A stretch of 64,000 nucleotides of DNA from Dechloromonas sp. UBA6271. GTDB lineage: Bacteria; Pseudomonadota; Gammaproteobacteria; Burkholderiales; Rhodocyclaceae. A program made the position numbers and the translations under genes. Of this stretch, positions 44,281-53,315 are shown one piece after another. Where the stretch lies: contig DJUX01000047.1 in NCBI GenBank assembly GCA_002440665.1, positions 1 through 64,000 on the forward strand, given 5' to 3'. Below the pieces are notes generated by a model that searched no databases, was not told the origin of the DNA, and saw only the letters and a program-made list of their open reading frames with translations. Position 1 is the stretch's first letter. Every line of letters begins with the position of its first letter.

Positions 44281-45162
44281 ATGGAAATTTTCGGAATACC
44301 GACCGCCTTGCTCGGCAGCCAGTTGCTGGTGGGGCTGATCAATGGCTCGTTCTACGCCATTCTCAGTCTCGGGCTGGCCATCATCTTCGGCCTGTTGAAC
44401 ATCATCAATTTCGCCCACGGCGCGCAATACATGATGGGGGCCTTCGTCGCCTGGATCGCGCTGACCCGCTTCGGCATCAATTACTGGGTGTCGCTGATCG
44501 CGGCGCCGCTGATCGTCGGCATTGTCGGCGTCTTGATCGAACGCCTGATGCTGCGCCGCCTGTACAAGCTGGATCACCTCTACGGACTGTTGCTGACCTT
44601 TGGCCTGGCGCTGATCTTCGAAGGCATCTTCCGTGACCAGTTCGGCATTTCCGGCGAAAGCTACGAGGTTCCCGAACTGCTGTCCGGCGGCGTCAATCTC
44701 GGCTTCATGTTCCTGCCCATCTATCGCGGCTGGGTGATCATCGCTTCGCTGACCGTCTGCTTCGGCACTTGGTACATGATCGAACGGACCAAACTGGGCG
44801 CCTACCTGCGCGCCGGCACCGAAAATTCGCAGATCGTGCAGGCGCTGGGCATCAACGTGCCGCTGCTGATCACCTTCACCTACGGTTACGGCGTGGCCTT
44901 GGCGGCCTTCGCCGGCGTGCTGGCGGCACCGATCTTCCAGGTCAATCCGTTGATGGGCTCCAACCTGATCATCGTCGTCTTTGCCGTGGTCGTGATCGGC
45001 GGCATGGGCTCGATCATGGGCTCGATCCTGACCGGCCTCGGACTCGGCCTGATCGAGGGGCTGACCAAGGTGTTCTATCCGGAAGCCTCCAGCGTGGTGG
45101 TTTTCGTGATCATGGTCATCGTTCTGCTGGTGCGGCCGGCAGGTCTCTTCGGCAAGTCCTGA
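44281..45162 (+). CDS. livH: branched-chain amino-acid type ABC importer permease (LivH-like)
   Basis: 293 aa with eight or so helices. LivH pattern: LLVGLINGSFYAILSLGLAI, IFGLLNIINFAHGAQYMMGA, and VIGGMGSIMGSILTGLGLGL near the C-terminus (the EAA-like loop). Starts 57 nt after the binding-protein gene; the ATG at 44281 opens the first helix. Confidence 0.95.
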   Translation: MEIFGIPTALLGSQLLVGLINGSFYAILSLGLAIIFGLLNIINFAHGAQYMMGAFVAWIALTRFGINYWVSLIAAPLIVGIVGVLIERLMLRRLYKLDHLYGLLLTFGLALIFEGIFRDQFGISGESYEVPELLSGGVNLGFMFLPIYRGWVIIASLTVCFGTWYMIERTKLGAYLRAGTENSQIVQALGINVPLLITFTYGYGVALAAFAGVLAAPIFQVNPLMGSNLIIVVFAVVVIGGMGSIMGSILTGLGLGLIEGLTKVFYPEASSVVVFVIMVIVLLVRPAGLFGKS

Positions 45163-45182
45163 CGCGGCAAAGGGAAATCCAC

Positions 45183-46136
45183 ATGAACTCGTCTGAAACT
45201 TTTCTGGAGTCGAAGCTGCCGCTGCTGTTCGCCGCGCTGTTCGTCCTCGGTCTGATCGCACCGTTTGCGGTCTACCCCACTTTTTTGATGAAAATCCTCT
45301 GCTACGGCCTGTTCGCCTGCGCCTTCAACCTGCTGCTCGGTTTTGCCGGGCTGCTCTCCTTCGGCCACGCCGCGTTTCTCGGTACGGCCGGCTACGTTTG
45401 CGGACTGATGGTGCGCGATGTAGGGGTGACGCCGGAAGTCGGCATCCTCGCCGGCACGGTGTCGGCCGGCTTGCTTGGCTGGCTGTTCGGCTGGCTGGCC
45501 ATCAAGCGCACCGGCATCTACTTCGCGATGATCACCCTGGCCCTGGCGCAGATGGTTTTCTTCCTCGCCATCCAGATCAAGGAGACGGGCGGTGAGGACG
45601 GCCTGCAGGGCGTCCCGCGCGGCCACCTGTTCGGCCTGCTCGATCTCTCCGACAACATCGCCATGTATTACCTGGTGTTCGCCATCTTCTGCGTCGGGTT
45701 CTTCATCATCTACCGCACCATCCATTCCCCGTTCGGGCAGATTCTCAAGGCCATCCGCGAGAACGAGCCGCGCGCCATTTCGCTCGGCTATGACGTCAAC
45801 AAGTTCAAGCTGATCGCCTTCATCATCTCCGCCGCCCTGGCCGGCATGGCGGGGGCGACCAAGACGCTGGTCTTCCAACTCGCCTCGCTGAGCGACGTGC
45901 ACTGGCACGCCTCGGGCGAAGTGGTGCTGATGACCCTGCTCGGCGGCTTGGGCACCATACTCGGTCCGCTCGTCGGGGCTGCGACCATCGTCGCGCTGCA
46001 GACCCAGCTGGCGGATTCCGTCGGCTCCTGGGTGACGGTCATCATGGGCGCGATTTTCGTGCTGTGCGTGCTGAGCTTCCGGCGCGGCATGGTGGGAGAA
46101 CTGCAGGCGCTCATCAAACGATCGGGCGTCAACTGA
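45183..46136 (+). CDS. livM: branched-chain amino-acid type ABC importer permease (LivM-like)
   Basis: 317 aa, nine or so helices. LivM pattern: FAGLLSFGHAAFLGTAGYVC, RTGIYFAMITLALAQMVFFL, AIRENEPRAISLGYDVNKFK, and GGLGTILGPLVGAATIVALQ near the end. The start ATG at 45183 replaces an artificially early in-frame start within livH. Last gene of the importer operon. Confidence 0.95.
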   Translation: MNSSETFLESKLPLLFAALFVLGLIAPFAVYPTFLMKILCYGLFACAFNLLLGFAGLLSFGHAAFLGTAGYVCGLMVRDVGVTPEVGILAGTVSAGLLGWLFGWLAIKRTGIYFAMITLALAQMVFFLAIQIKETGGEDGLQGVPRGHLFGLLDLSDNIAMYYLVFAIFCVGFFIIYRTIHSPFGQILKAIRENEPRAISLGYDVNKFKLIAFIISAALAGMAGATKTLVFQLASLSDVHWHASGEVVLMTLLGGLGTILGPLVGAATIVALQTQLADSVGSWVTVIMGAIFVLCVLSFRRGMVGELQALIKRSGVN

Positions 46137-46268
46137 CCCCCTTTTTCTGCAGCATCGATAGCCGCATGACTCAAATGGCCTTTGCGATTCGTATCAAGGA
46201 AATATTGCCGGCGCCCCGGCAGAATCGCCGCTGATTGCCATTCCGGCAAGCCATTCAAGGAGCCAAAG

Positions 46269-46535
46269 ATGCAAACGATTCATGCCTGCAACCACACCAC
46301 CGCGGAAGCCCTGTACCCGTTCGATGCGCGCGGTATCGCCAAGCGTTTCCGCCACGCCGCCATCTTCGGCGCGCTGGATGCGCTGCAGCCCGGCGAAACC
46401 ATGCGTTTCTGCAATGACCACGACCCGCTGCCGCTGCTCGCCCAGCTGCAGGCCCGCTACGGTGCCAGCTTGACTATCGAATACAAACAGCGCGAACCGG
46501 GCGCAATCGTGATCGACTTCGCCGTCGTCGCCTGA
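46269..46535 (+). CDS. DUF2249 small protein
   Basis: 88 aa, soluble. EALYPFDARGIAKRFRHAAI and DALQPGETMRFCNDHDPLPL, ending in EYKQREPGAIVIDFAVV, are the DUF2249 pattern, a TusA-like fold with a conserved Cys and His. DUF2249 genes are often near denitrification or NO-stress genes and hemerythrins; their function is unproven. Its stop overlaps the TTG start of the next gene (TGATTG context), so the two are probably coupled. Confidence 0.85.
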   Translation: MQTIHACNHTTAEALYPFDARGIAKRFRHAAIFGALDALQPGETMRFCNDHDPLPLLAQLQARYGASLTIEYKQREPGAIVIDFAVVA

Positions 46536-47660
46536 TTGATCCTTACCGCGAGCCTGACCCTTCTCGCTCTGCTGGGCAGCGCCGTTCTGGCGCTGAGCGG
46601 GGTCGGTTCGCAGCTGGCGGTGGCGCATCTGGCGTTCGCCGTCGGCATCGTGCCGCTGATCTTCGCGGCCATGAGCCATTTCGTGCCGGTGCTGACGCGC
46701 ACCGGCGATCCCGGGCGCCTGATCGCCCGGCTGCCGGGCGCCGCGCAACTGGCAGGCTTGGTTGCCGTCGTTGCCATGCAGGGCGTGCTGCCTTACTGGC
46801 TATTGCATGCGGCGGCTGCGGTCGACCTCGTTCTGGCCGCCTTTCTGCTCAACTGGATAGCCGCCCGGGCACGCGCCGCGCTGGGTTCGCCGCACCCGGG
46901 CTGGCGTTGGTATGGCGCGGCGCTCGGCTGCCTGATGCTGGCTCTGCTGGCAGTGCTGCTGATCCCCGTGCTGCCCTCGTACTGGAAGGCACTACGGGTT
47001 TTTCACCTGCACCTGAATACCCTCGGGCTGGTCGGGCTGGCGGCATTCGGCACCTTGCCGGTATTGCTGCCGACGGCGCTCGGCAAACCTGACCCGGAAG
47101 CCGGCAGCTGGCTGCGCCGCCGTCTGTGGCTGGTGGCCGGCGGGGCGCTGGTGATCGCCACCGGCGCCGCGGTCATCTGGCCCTTTGCGGCGCCGGGTGC
47201 CGCGCTGATGCTGGTAGCGGCGCTCGGGCTGGTCGGCCAGTGGGGACGGCGCTTCGGATTCAAGGTCATGCTGGCCGATGGCGTTGCCACTTCGCTGCTG
47301 GCCGCCGTGGCCGGCTTGCTGGTGACGCTGGCGGCCGGGGTGGCGCATGGGGCAGGGTTGCTGCCGCCGTATCCGACCTTGCTTGCCTGGGTTGCAGGCT
47401 TCCTGTTGCCGCTGGTCACCGGAGCGTTGAGTCAGCTGCTGCCGGTCTGGCGCTGGTCGGGCCCGGCGCTGCCGGCGCGTCACATCATGCGGCAAAAGCT
47501 CGCCGCCTCGGGCAGCCTGCGGGCGGCTCTCTTTCTCGCAGCGGCGCTGGCGTTGCTCGGTGGTTTCGCACTCGCGGCCGTGCTTCTGGTGGCTAGCGCC
47601 TTGCTGCTCTTCATTGCCGGCCTGCTGCAAGCCGTGCGCGTGTCGCGGTCGACGCGGTAA
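46536..47660 (+). CDS. polytopic membrane protein of unknown function, coupled to DUF2249
   Basis: 374 aa with ten or more hydrophobic helices, from a TTG start directly after the preceding stop codon. Conserved-looking features include MSHFVPVLTRTGDPG near residue 46 and FHLHLNTLGLVGLAAFGTLP near 155, with histidines placed as haem or copper ligands are in NnrS and oxidase subunit I relatives. I do not recognise an established family. The DUF2249 partner hints at a role in NO or anaerobic metabolism. A repeat core (46817-46826) lies inside the gene. Confidence 0.7.
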   Translation: MILTASLTLLALLGSAVLALSGVGSQLAVAHLAFAVGIVPLIFAAMSHFVPVLTRTGDPGRLIARLPGAAQLAGLVAVVAMQGVLPYWLLHAAAAVDLVLAAFLLNWIAARARAALGSPHPGWRWYGAALGCLMLALLAVLLIPVLPSYWKALRVFHLHLNTLGLVGLAAFGTLPVLLPTALGKPDPEAGSWLRRRLWLVAGGALVIATGAAVIWPFAAPGAALMLVAALGLVGQWGRRFGFKVMLADGVATSLLAAVAGLLVTLAAGVAHGAGLLPPYPTLLAWVAGFLLPLVTGALSQLLPVWRWSGPALPARHIMRQKLAASGSLRAALFLAAALALLGGFALAAVLLVASALLLFIAGLLQAVRVSRSTR

Positions 47661-47691
47661 AATCACGTTTTTCGCTTTTCAGGGCTTCACC

Positions 47692-49119
47692 ATGCGCTAT
47701 CTCTCGACCCGCGGTCACGCCGCGCCCCAGGCTTTCTGCGACATCCTCCTCGGCGGCCTGGCGCCGGATGGCGGCCTCTACCTGCCGGAAAGCTACCCGC
47801 AGATCAGCCGCGCTGAACTCGATGCCTGGCGCCAGCTGTCGTATGCCGATCTCGCCTACGAGATTCTCTCCAAGTTCATTGCCGACATTCCGCCGGCCGA
47901 CCTCAAAGCGCTGGTCGCCAAGACCTACACCGCCGAGGTCTATTGCCATACCCGCAACGGCGGCGATGCTGCCCAGATCACGCCGCTGACCAAGCTGGAA
48001 GATGGTCTCTACACCCAGGAACTGTCGAACGGCCCGACGCTGGCCTTCAAAGACATGGCCATGCAGTTGCTCGGCAACCTGTTCGAGTACGTGCTCGACA
48101 AGCGCAACGAGTCTATCAACATCCTCGGCGCCACCTCCGGCGACACCGGCTCGGCAGCCGAATACGCCATGCGCGGCAAGCACAACGTCAAGGTCTTCAT
48201 GCTCTCGCCGGACGGCAAGATGAGCGCCTTCCAGCGCGCCCAGATGTACTCGCTGCAAGATGCAAACATCTTCAACATCGCCGTCACCGGCCTGTTCGAT
48301 GATGCGCAGGACATCGTCAAGGCGGTCTCCAACGATGCCGCCTTCAAAGCCAGGTACAAGATCGGCGCGGTCAATTCGATCAACTGGGCGCGCGTCGCGG
48401 CGCAAATCGTCTATTACTTCCAGGGCTATTTCCTGGCCACCCAATCGAACGAAGAGCAGGTCGCCTTCGCCGTGCCATCGGGCAACTTCGGCAACATCTG
48501 CGCCGGCCATATCGCCCGCCAGATGGGCTTGCCCATTGCCCAGCTGGTGCTGGCCACCAACGAGAACGACGTTCTCGACGAGTTTTTCCGCACCGGCGTC
48601 TATCGCCCGCGCAGCACGGCGGAAACCAGCATCACCTCCAGCCCGTCGATGGATATTTCCAAGGCCTCCAATTTCGAGCGCTTCGTATTCGATCTGGTCG
48701 GCCGCGATCCGGCCATCGTCAGCGAACTGTGGGCCAAGGTCGACAAGGGCGAGGCGTTCGACCTGTCGGCTACGGTCCACTGGCAAAAAATGCCGAAATT
48801 CGGTTTCGTCTCCGGCAAGAGCACGCACGCCGACCGTATCAGGACCATCCGCTTTGCGCAGGGCCGCTACAACGTCATGCTCGATACCCACACGGCAGAT
48901 GGCCTGAAGGTGGCGCTCGAGCATCGCCTGCCGAACATCCCGATGATTGTCCTGGAAACTGCCCAGCCGGCCAAGTTCGAGGAAACCATCCGCGAGGCGC
49001 TGGGCAGCGAGCCGGTACGTCCGGCCGATCTGGCCGGCATCGAGATGCTGCCGCAGCGTGTCGTGGTGATGGCGCCGGATGTCGACGCGGTCAAGCAGTT
49101 CGTCATGGCGCATGTGTGA
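47692..49119 (+). CDS. thrC: threonine synthase
   Basis: 475 aa, typical of the E. coli-type enzyme. PLP-dependent conversion of O-phosphohomoserine to threonine. PLP Lys lies in LAFKDMAMQLL; GATSGDTGSAAEYAM is the phosphate-binding loop, and NSINWARVAAQIVYYFQGYF the family motif. The ATG at 47692 starts MRYLSTRGHAAP, the family N-terminus. Its stop overlaps a GTG start of the next gene. Confidence 0.96.
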   Translation: MRYLSTRGHAAPQAFCDILLGGLAPDGGLYLPESYPQISRAELDAWRQLSYADLAYEILSKFIADIPPADLKALVAKTYTAEVYCHTRNGGDAAQITPLTKLEDGLYTQELSNGPTLAFKDMAMQLLGNLFEYVLDKRNESINILGATSGDTGSAAEYAMRGKHNVKVFMLSPDGKMSAFQRAQMYSLQDANIFNIAVTGLFDDAQDIVKAVSNDAAFKARYKIGAVNSINWARVAAQIVYYFQGYFLATQSNEEQVAFAVPSGNFGNICAGHIARQMGLPIAQLVLATNENDVLDEFFRTGVYRPRSTAETSITSSPSMDISKASNFERFVFDLVGRDPAIVSELWAKVDKGEAFDLSATVHWQKMPKFGFVSGKSTHADRIRTIRFAQGRYNVMLDTHTADGLKVALEHRLPNIPMIVLETAQPAKFEETIREALGSEPVRPADLAGIEMLPQRVVVMAPDVDAVKQFVMAHV

Positions 49120-49748
49120 GTTTTTCCGACTACGAGGCTTTCTGGTCGGCCCGCTATCGCGATGCGGGCGACGATTATCTGTTCGGCACGGCACCCAACA
49201 AGTTCCTGTCCTCCCAAGCGGCGCATTTTGGCGACGGGATGAGCGTTCTCTCGGTGGCCGACGGCGAAGGGCGGAATTCGGTCTGGCTGGCGGAGCAGGG
49301 CTGCGCGGTGACGGCCACCGAAATCTCGCCGGTGGCGCTGGAAAAGGCGGCAAGATTGGCACGTGGCCGGCATATCGCGGTCGACTTCGTGGCGGCCGAT
49401 GTTTTCAACTGGGAATGGCCGGATGCGGCCTTCGATGCCGTGGTCGGCATCTTCATCCAGTTTGCCGGGCCGGCCGAGCGGCCGCGAATGCTGGAAGGGA
49501 TGAAGCAGGCGGTTAAACCCGGCGGGCTGATGTTTCTGCAGGGTTACACACCGAAACAGCTTGATTATCGGACCGGCGGCCCGTCAGCCGTGGAAAACCT
49601 CTATACCGAGGCCTTGTTGCGGGAAACGTTTGCCGATTGGGAAATCGTGCTGCTGCGCGAACACGAAGACCTGATAGAGGAAGGCAAGGCTCACGCAGGT
49701 CGCTCGGCGTTGATCGACTTGGTGGCGCGCAAACCTACAGGTAGATGA
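49116..49748 (+). CDS. class I SAM-dependent methyltransferase
   Basis: 210 aa. SAM motif I is VLSVADGEGRNSVWLAEQGC, with acidic VTATEISPVAL (motif II) and AFDAVVGIFIQF. The N-terminal YEAFWSARYRDAGDDYLFGT and GGLMFLQGYTPKQLDYRTGG resemble TehB-like or thiopurine-type enzymes, but substrate is unclear. I start it at the GTG (49116) overlapping the thrC stop (GTGA), because MSFSDYEAFW-type N-termini fit and the longer in-frame extension is thrC shadow. Convergent overlap with the small gene downstream. Confidence 0.87.
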   Translation: MSFSDYEAFWSARYRDAGDDYLFGTAPNKFLSSQAAHFGDGMSVLSVADGEGRNSVWLAEQGCAVTATEISPVALEKAARLARGRHIAVDFVAADVFNWEWPDAAFDAVVGIFIQFAGPAERPRMLEGMKQAVKPGGLMFLQGYTPKQLDYRTGGPSAVENLYTEALLRETFADWEIVLLREHEDLIEEGKAHAGRSALIDLVARKPTGR

Positions 49749-49872
49749 CCGCCGGGAAAACGGCACCGGCCAGCGCCAGTACCAGCCATTCGAGGTTGTG
49801 CCGGGCAAGGAAGCCGGTGAAGTGCAGAACCAGAATGACGATGGCGATTACATAAAACAGCGCAAACAACAT
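49735..49872 (-). CDS. 45-aa membrane peptide
   Basis: Two hydrophobic stretches (MLFALFYVIAIVILVLHFTG and LEWLVLALAGAVFPAVIYL) separated by FLARHN, so a two-helix hairpin in the membrane. GGAG is 6 nt before the ATG at 49870-49872, which supports real translation and this start rather than the one 57 nt upstream. No known family recognised. It overlaps the methyltransferase 3' end on the opposite strand by 14 nt. Confidence 0.6.
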   Translation of the reverse strand: MLFALFYVIAIVILVLHFTGFLARHNLEWLVLALAGAVFPAVIYL

Positions 49873-49958
49873 TTGAAACTCCCCTGGGTGATCGTTGTCT
49901 TCTTTCGACGTGTTGCCGATTATGTCCAAAAATGCCGCGGACGCCTAGCCGGTAAGGG

Positions 49959-50822
49959 CTAGTCCATGAAGCGCATCGACAGATCGAGCGCCTTGACGTC
50001 CTTGGTCAGCGCGCCGACGGAGATCCGGTCGACCCCGGTTTCGGCGATGCCGCGTATCGTTTCCAGGCTGACGTTGCCTGATGCTTCGAGCACCGCGCGG
50101 CCGGCATTGATGGCCGCCGCTTCGCGCATCATGGCGAGCGTGAAGTTGTCGAGCAGGAGCATCGTCGCGCCGGATGCCAGCGCAATGTTCAACTCATCAA
50201 GCGATTCGACCTCGACCTGGATGAACTTGCAGCGGTCGCCGGCCGCTGCGGCGGCAACTCGGGCCGCAGCCATCGCTTCGGGAATGCCGCCGGCGGCGTG
50301 GATATGGTTTTCCTTGATCAGGATGGCATCCCACAAGGCAAAGCGGTGGTTGCCGCCGCCGCCGAAACGTACCGCGTATTTTTGCGCGATGCGCAGGCCG
50401 GGCAGGGTCTTGCGCGTGTCGACCACCTGCGCTTTGGTACCGGCAATCGCATCGGCGTAGGTGCGGGCCTTGCTGGCGACGGCGGAAAGCAATTGCAGGA
50501 AGTTCAGCGCGCTGCGTTCGGCCGAGAGCAGGGCGCGGGCATTGGCGCGGATTGCGCAGAGCACCTGGTTGGGCGCGATCAGGTCGCCATCGGCCGCATG
50601 CCAGACAACTTCCGCCGCCGGGTCGAGCACCTTTACGCAGCGGTCGAACCAGGCGCGGCCGCAGAGTACCCCGGCTTCGCGCGAGATGACGGTGGCGCGG
50701 GCGATGCGGTCGGCGGGCACAAGGCCAGCGGTGAGATCGCCGGGGCCGATATCCTCGGCCAGGGCGGCATCGACGTTGCGGATAATTTCGGCGGCGAGCG
50801 GGTAATCGAATTCGATGGACAT
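49959..50822 (-). CDS. nadC: nicotinate-nucleotide pyrophosphorylase (carboxylating)
   Basis: 287 aa. Converts quinolinate plus PRPP to nicotinate mononucleotide in de novo NAD synthesis. Motifs: ALAEDIGPGDLTAG, SALNFLQLLSAVASKARTYA, VVDTRKTLPGLRIAQKYAV, GGGGNHRFALWDAILIKENH, and EVESLDELNIAL followed by LLLDNFT. The family's Cys before the GGG is Phe here. It neighbours NAD(P)HX repair, giving an NAD-metabolism pair. Confidence 0.96.
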   Translation of the reverse strand: MSIEFDYPLAAEIIRNVDAALAEDIGPGDLTAGLVPADRIARATVISREAGVLCGRAWFDRCVKVLDPAAEVVWHAADGDLIAPNQVLCAIRANARALLSAERSALNFLQLLSAVASKARTYADAIAGTKAQVVDTRKTLPGLRIAQKYAVRFGGGGNHRFALWDAILIKENHIHAAGGIPEAMAAARVAAAAAGDRCKFIQVEVESLDELNIALASGATMLLLDNFTLAMMREAAAINAGRAVLEASGNVSLETIRGIAETGVDRISVGALTKDVKALDLSMRFMD

Positions 50823-50888
50823 GGAAGCGGCTGAGAGGCTAAACGGGGAATTGTACTGGTTGGTGAATCGGCATGGACAAAAACGGCT

Positions 50889-52382
50889 TCAACCGGCCTT
50901 GCCCGCAGCGACCCATTCGTTGAATAGCTGGCGGGCGGCGTCGATGACCTCACCGGCGGTCAGGCCGATCGGGCCGACGCCCAGGGCGACCAGCCGGTCG
51001 GCAGCCGCACCATGCAGATGGACGCCGGCGAGCAGTGCGGGAACGGCCGGCCAGCCCTGGGCGAGGAGGGCGACGATCAGGCCGCTCAGCACATCGCCCA
51101 TGCCGGCCGTGGCCATGCCGGGATTGCCGGTGGAATTGACCCACCAGCGGCCGTCGACCGCAGCGATCACGGTGCCGCAGCCTTTCAGCGCGACGTGACA
51201 GTGATAGCGCTCGGCGATTTCCTGCGCCGCCGCGATACGGTCGGCCTGGACCTCGGCGGCGCTGAAGTCGAGCAGGCGCGCCGCTTCGGCCGGGTGCGGT
51301 GTCAGGATGGCGGGATTGCCGCGGCTGGCCAGCGCGACCTGCAGGTTGCCTTCGCTGGCCACCAGATTGAGCGCATCGGCGTCGAGCAGCAGCGGCAGTT
51401 CACCGGCGATGGCCGTTTCCAGCAATTCGATCGCCTCCAGGCTGCTGCCGAGGCCCGGGCCGCAGGCCAGCGCCGTCAGGTCGGCCTGCCACAGGGCCGC
51501 TGGGCGGCGCAGCATCAACTCGGGTTGCTGCAGGTCGCAGGCGGGCGGCTGCGGGTCGAGCAGCCCGAGATAGACGCGGCCAGCACCCAGTTTGAGCGCG
51601 GCCCGGCCGGCGAGGAAGGCGGCGCCGACCATCGATTGCGCGCCGCCGAGGATGCCGGCGCTGCCGTAGCTGCCCTTGTGGCTGTTCAGCAGGCGCGGCG
51701 CGAGGTGGGATGAAAAATCGGCAAGGCTTACCCTGTGGCCATCGGCCGGCACTTCGGACTCCGGCGTCAGGGCGAGCTCGGCAACGCGGGTTTCGCCGCA
51801 ATGATCGGGGCCTTCGGCGGTCAGCAGGCCCGGCTTGGCGGCGATGAAGGTCATGGTGTGGCTGGCACGGATGCAGGGCTGAAACGCCTGACCGCTGTCG
51901 GCATTCAGCCCGGAGGGGCAGTCGAGCGCCAGCAGCGAGCAGCCATCACGAGTTGCCAGCTGGTTGGCCGTTGCTATCCATTCTGCGTAATGACCTGCCG
52001 GCGCACGGGTGAGGCCGATGCCGAACAGCCCGTCGATGATTAGCGACCATTGGCCGTCGGCGGGAATGCTGTTGCCGGTCGTGCCGCCAGCTTCGGAAAA
52101 GCGTCGGTAGGCTGCTGCTGCATCGGCCGGCAGGCTGAGCGGATCGCCGGCGAAGACGACGCAGGTTTCGAAAAACTGTTCGCGTAACAGGCGGGCGGCT
52201 TCGAAGGCATCGCCGCCGTTGTTCCCAGGGCCGGCGAGGACGAGCACCGGCCGTTCGCGCTGGATGGCAAGTTCTGCCGCCCATGCCGCAGCGGCGGCAC
52301 CGGCACGCTGCATCAGCGGTTCGCTGGCGTGCGCCGCTTCGATCCGGCGCAGGCTGGTACTGCGGTACAGGGCGTTATCCAT
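50889..52382 (-). CDS. nnr: bifunctional NAD(P)H-hydrate epimerase / ADP-dependent dehydratase
   Basis: 497 aa. N-terminal YjeF-N epimerase (VLAGPGNNGGDAFEAARLLR and WSLIIDGLFGIGLTRA). C-terminal ribokinase-like dehydratase from about 225 (HKGSYGSAGILGGAQSMVGA, ALACGPGLGSSLEAIEL, and GNPGMATAGMGDVLSGLIVA with the catalytic Asp). It repairs damaged NADHX and NADPHX. A repeat core lies in frame at 51153-51162. Probably expressed with the downstream nadC. Confidence 0.95.
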   Translation of the reverse strand: MDNALYRSTSLRRIEAAHASEPLMQRAGAAAAAWAAELAIQRERPVLVLAGPGNNGGDAFEAARLLREQFFETCVVFAGDPLSLPADAAAAYRRFSEAGGTTGNSIPADGQWSLIIDGLFGIGLTRAPAGHYAEWIATANQLATRDGCSLLALDCPSGLNADSGQAFQPCIRASHTMTFIAAKPGLLTAEGPDHCGETRVAELALTPESEVPADGHRVSLADFSSHLAPRLLNSHKGSYGSAGILGGAQSMVGAAFLAGRAALKLGAGRVYLGLLDPQPPACDLQQPELMLRRPAALWQADLTALACGPGLGSSLEAIELLETAIAGELPLLLDADALNLVASEGNLQVALASRGNPAILTPHPAEAARLLDFSAAEVQADRIAAAQEIAERYHCHVALKGCGTVIAAVDGRWWVNSTGNPGMATAGMGDVLSGLIVALLAQGWPAVPALLAGVHLHGAAADRLVALGVGPIGLTAGEVIDAARQLFNEWVAAGKAG

Positions 52383-52391
52383 GAACCGATT

Positions 52392-53294
52392 CTAGCGCCA
52401 AAGCTGCCGCGCGAGCCGAATGGTGGTGGCGTGGATGGCGACGGTATCGTCGATCTGCCGCGCGTAGCCGCCGGCCATGGCGATGGCGACCGGAATGCCA
52501 CGCGCCCGGGAATGCGCGAATACCTGACGGTCGCGATCGGCCAGCCCGGCGAAACTCAGTCCGAGGCGGCCGAGGCGGTCGTCGTGGTAGGGGTCGGCGC
52601 CGGCCAGATAGATGACGAGGTCCGGGCGGGCGAGGTCGAAGGCGGTGGCGAGGCCGTCGCAGAGATGGGCCAGGTAGGCTTCGTCGCCGCAGCCGTCGGG
52701 TAGTTCGATGTCGAGATCGCTGTTTTCCTTGGTGAAGGGGAAATTGCGCGCACCGTGGATGGAAAAGGTGAAGATGCTGCCATCACCGGCCAGGATGCTG
52801 GCCGTGCCGTTGCCCTGGTGGACGTCGCAATCGACGATCAGGATGCGCTCGGCGCGACCTTCGGCCTGCATGGCGCGGGCGGCGACGGCGGCATCGTTGA
52901 AGACGCAGAAGCCTTCGCCGCGGTCGCGGAAAGCATGATGGGTGCCGCCAGCCAGGTTGGCCGCCACGCTGCCGATAGTTAGCGCCGACCGGCAGGCGCA
53001 GATGGTGGCCCCGGCCGAACGGCGCGAGCGTTCGACCATGCCGGCGCTCCACGGGAAGCCGATGGCTTTTTGGGCCTTTTCGGACAGTTGACCGCAACAG
53101 ACCTGCCGGATGTAGTCGGGGTCATGAGCGCGGGCCAATTCCGTGTCGCTGGCGGCGTGTGGCAGATGGAAGTCGCCGATGGAAAACTCGCCGCTGGCGA
53201 GCAACGCCTCACGCAATCGTGAATACTTTTCCATCGGGAAGCGATGTCCGGCCGGCAGCGGCAGGACGAAGACATCGGTGTAGAAAAGCTGCAC
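52392..53294 (-). CDS. histone deacetylase-family (acetylpolyamine/deacetylase-like) hydrolase
   Basis: 300 aa. Zn-dependent deacetylase fold: GGTHHAFRDRGEGFCVFNDA with the His pair, VDCDVHQGNGTASILAGDGS with Asp and His ligands, and YLAGADPYHDDRLGRLGLSF with the second Asp. This is the class seen in bacterial acetoin-utilisation (AcuC) and acetylpolyamine hydrolases; its real substrate is unknown here. A repeat copy encodes about residues 62-76 (QVCCGQLSEKAQKAI). It begins just before the CnoX gene and ends 9 nt before nnr. Confidence 0.92.
   Translation of the reverse strand: MQLFYTDVFVLPLPAGHRFPMEKYSRLREALLASGEFSIGDFHLPHAASDTELARAHDPDYIRQVCCGQLSEKAQKAIGFPWSAGMVERSRRSAGATICACRSALTIGSVAANLAGGTHHAFRDRGEGFCVFNDAAVAARAMQAEGRAERILIVDCDVHQGNGTASILAGDGSIFTFSIHGARNFPFTKENSDLDIELPDGCGDEAYLAHLCDGLATAFDLARPDLVIYLAGADPYHDDRLGRLGLSFAGLADRDRQVFAHSRARGIPVAIAMAGGYARQIDDTVAIHATTIRLARQLWR
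53067..53107 (+). repeat. dispersed core + A/T-tract repeat inside the deacetylase gene
   Basis: TTTTTGGGCCTTTTCGGACA then GTTGACCGCAACAGACCTGC. Two T-rich tracts flank GGCC, and the core carries one substitution (GTTGAC for GTCGAC). On the coding strand it reads VCCGQLSEKAQKA, placed between conserved blocks. Confidence 0.7.
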
Positions 53295-53315
53295 GGCCGA
53301 TGTCTTTGTTTGCGA

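Noticed and set aside
46180..46200. Possible FNR/Dnr box (TTGCGATTCGTATCAA) before DUF2249
   Set aside because: Half-site spacing is wrong and only one half-site fits TTGAT-N4-ATCAA.
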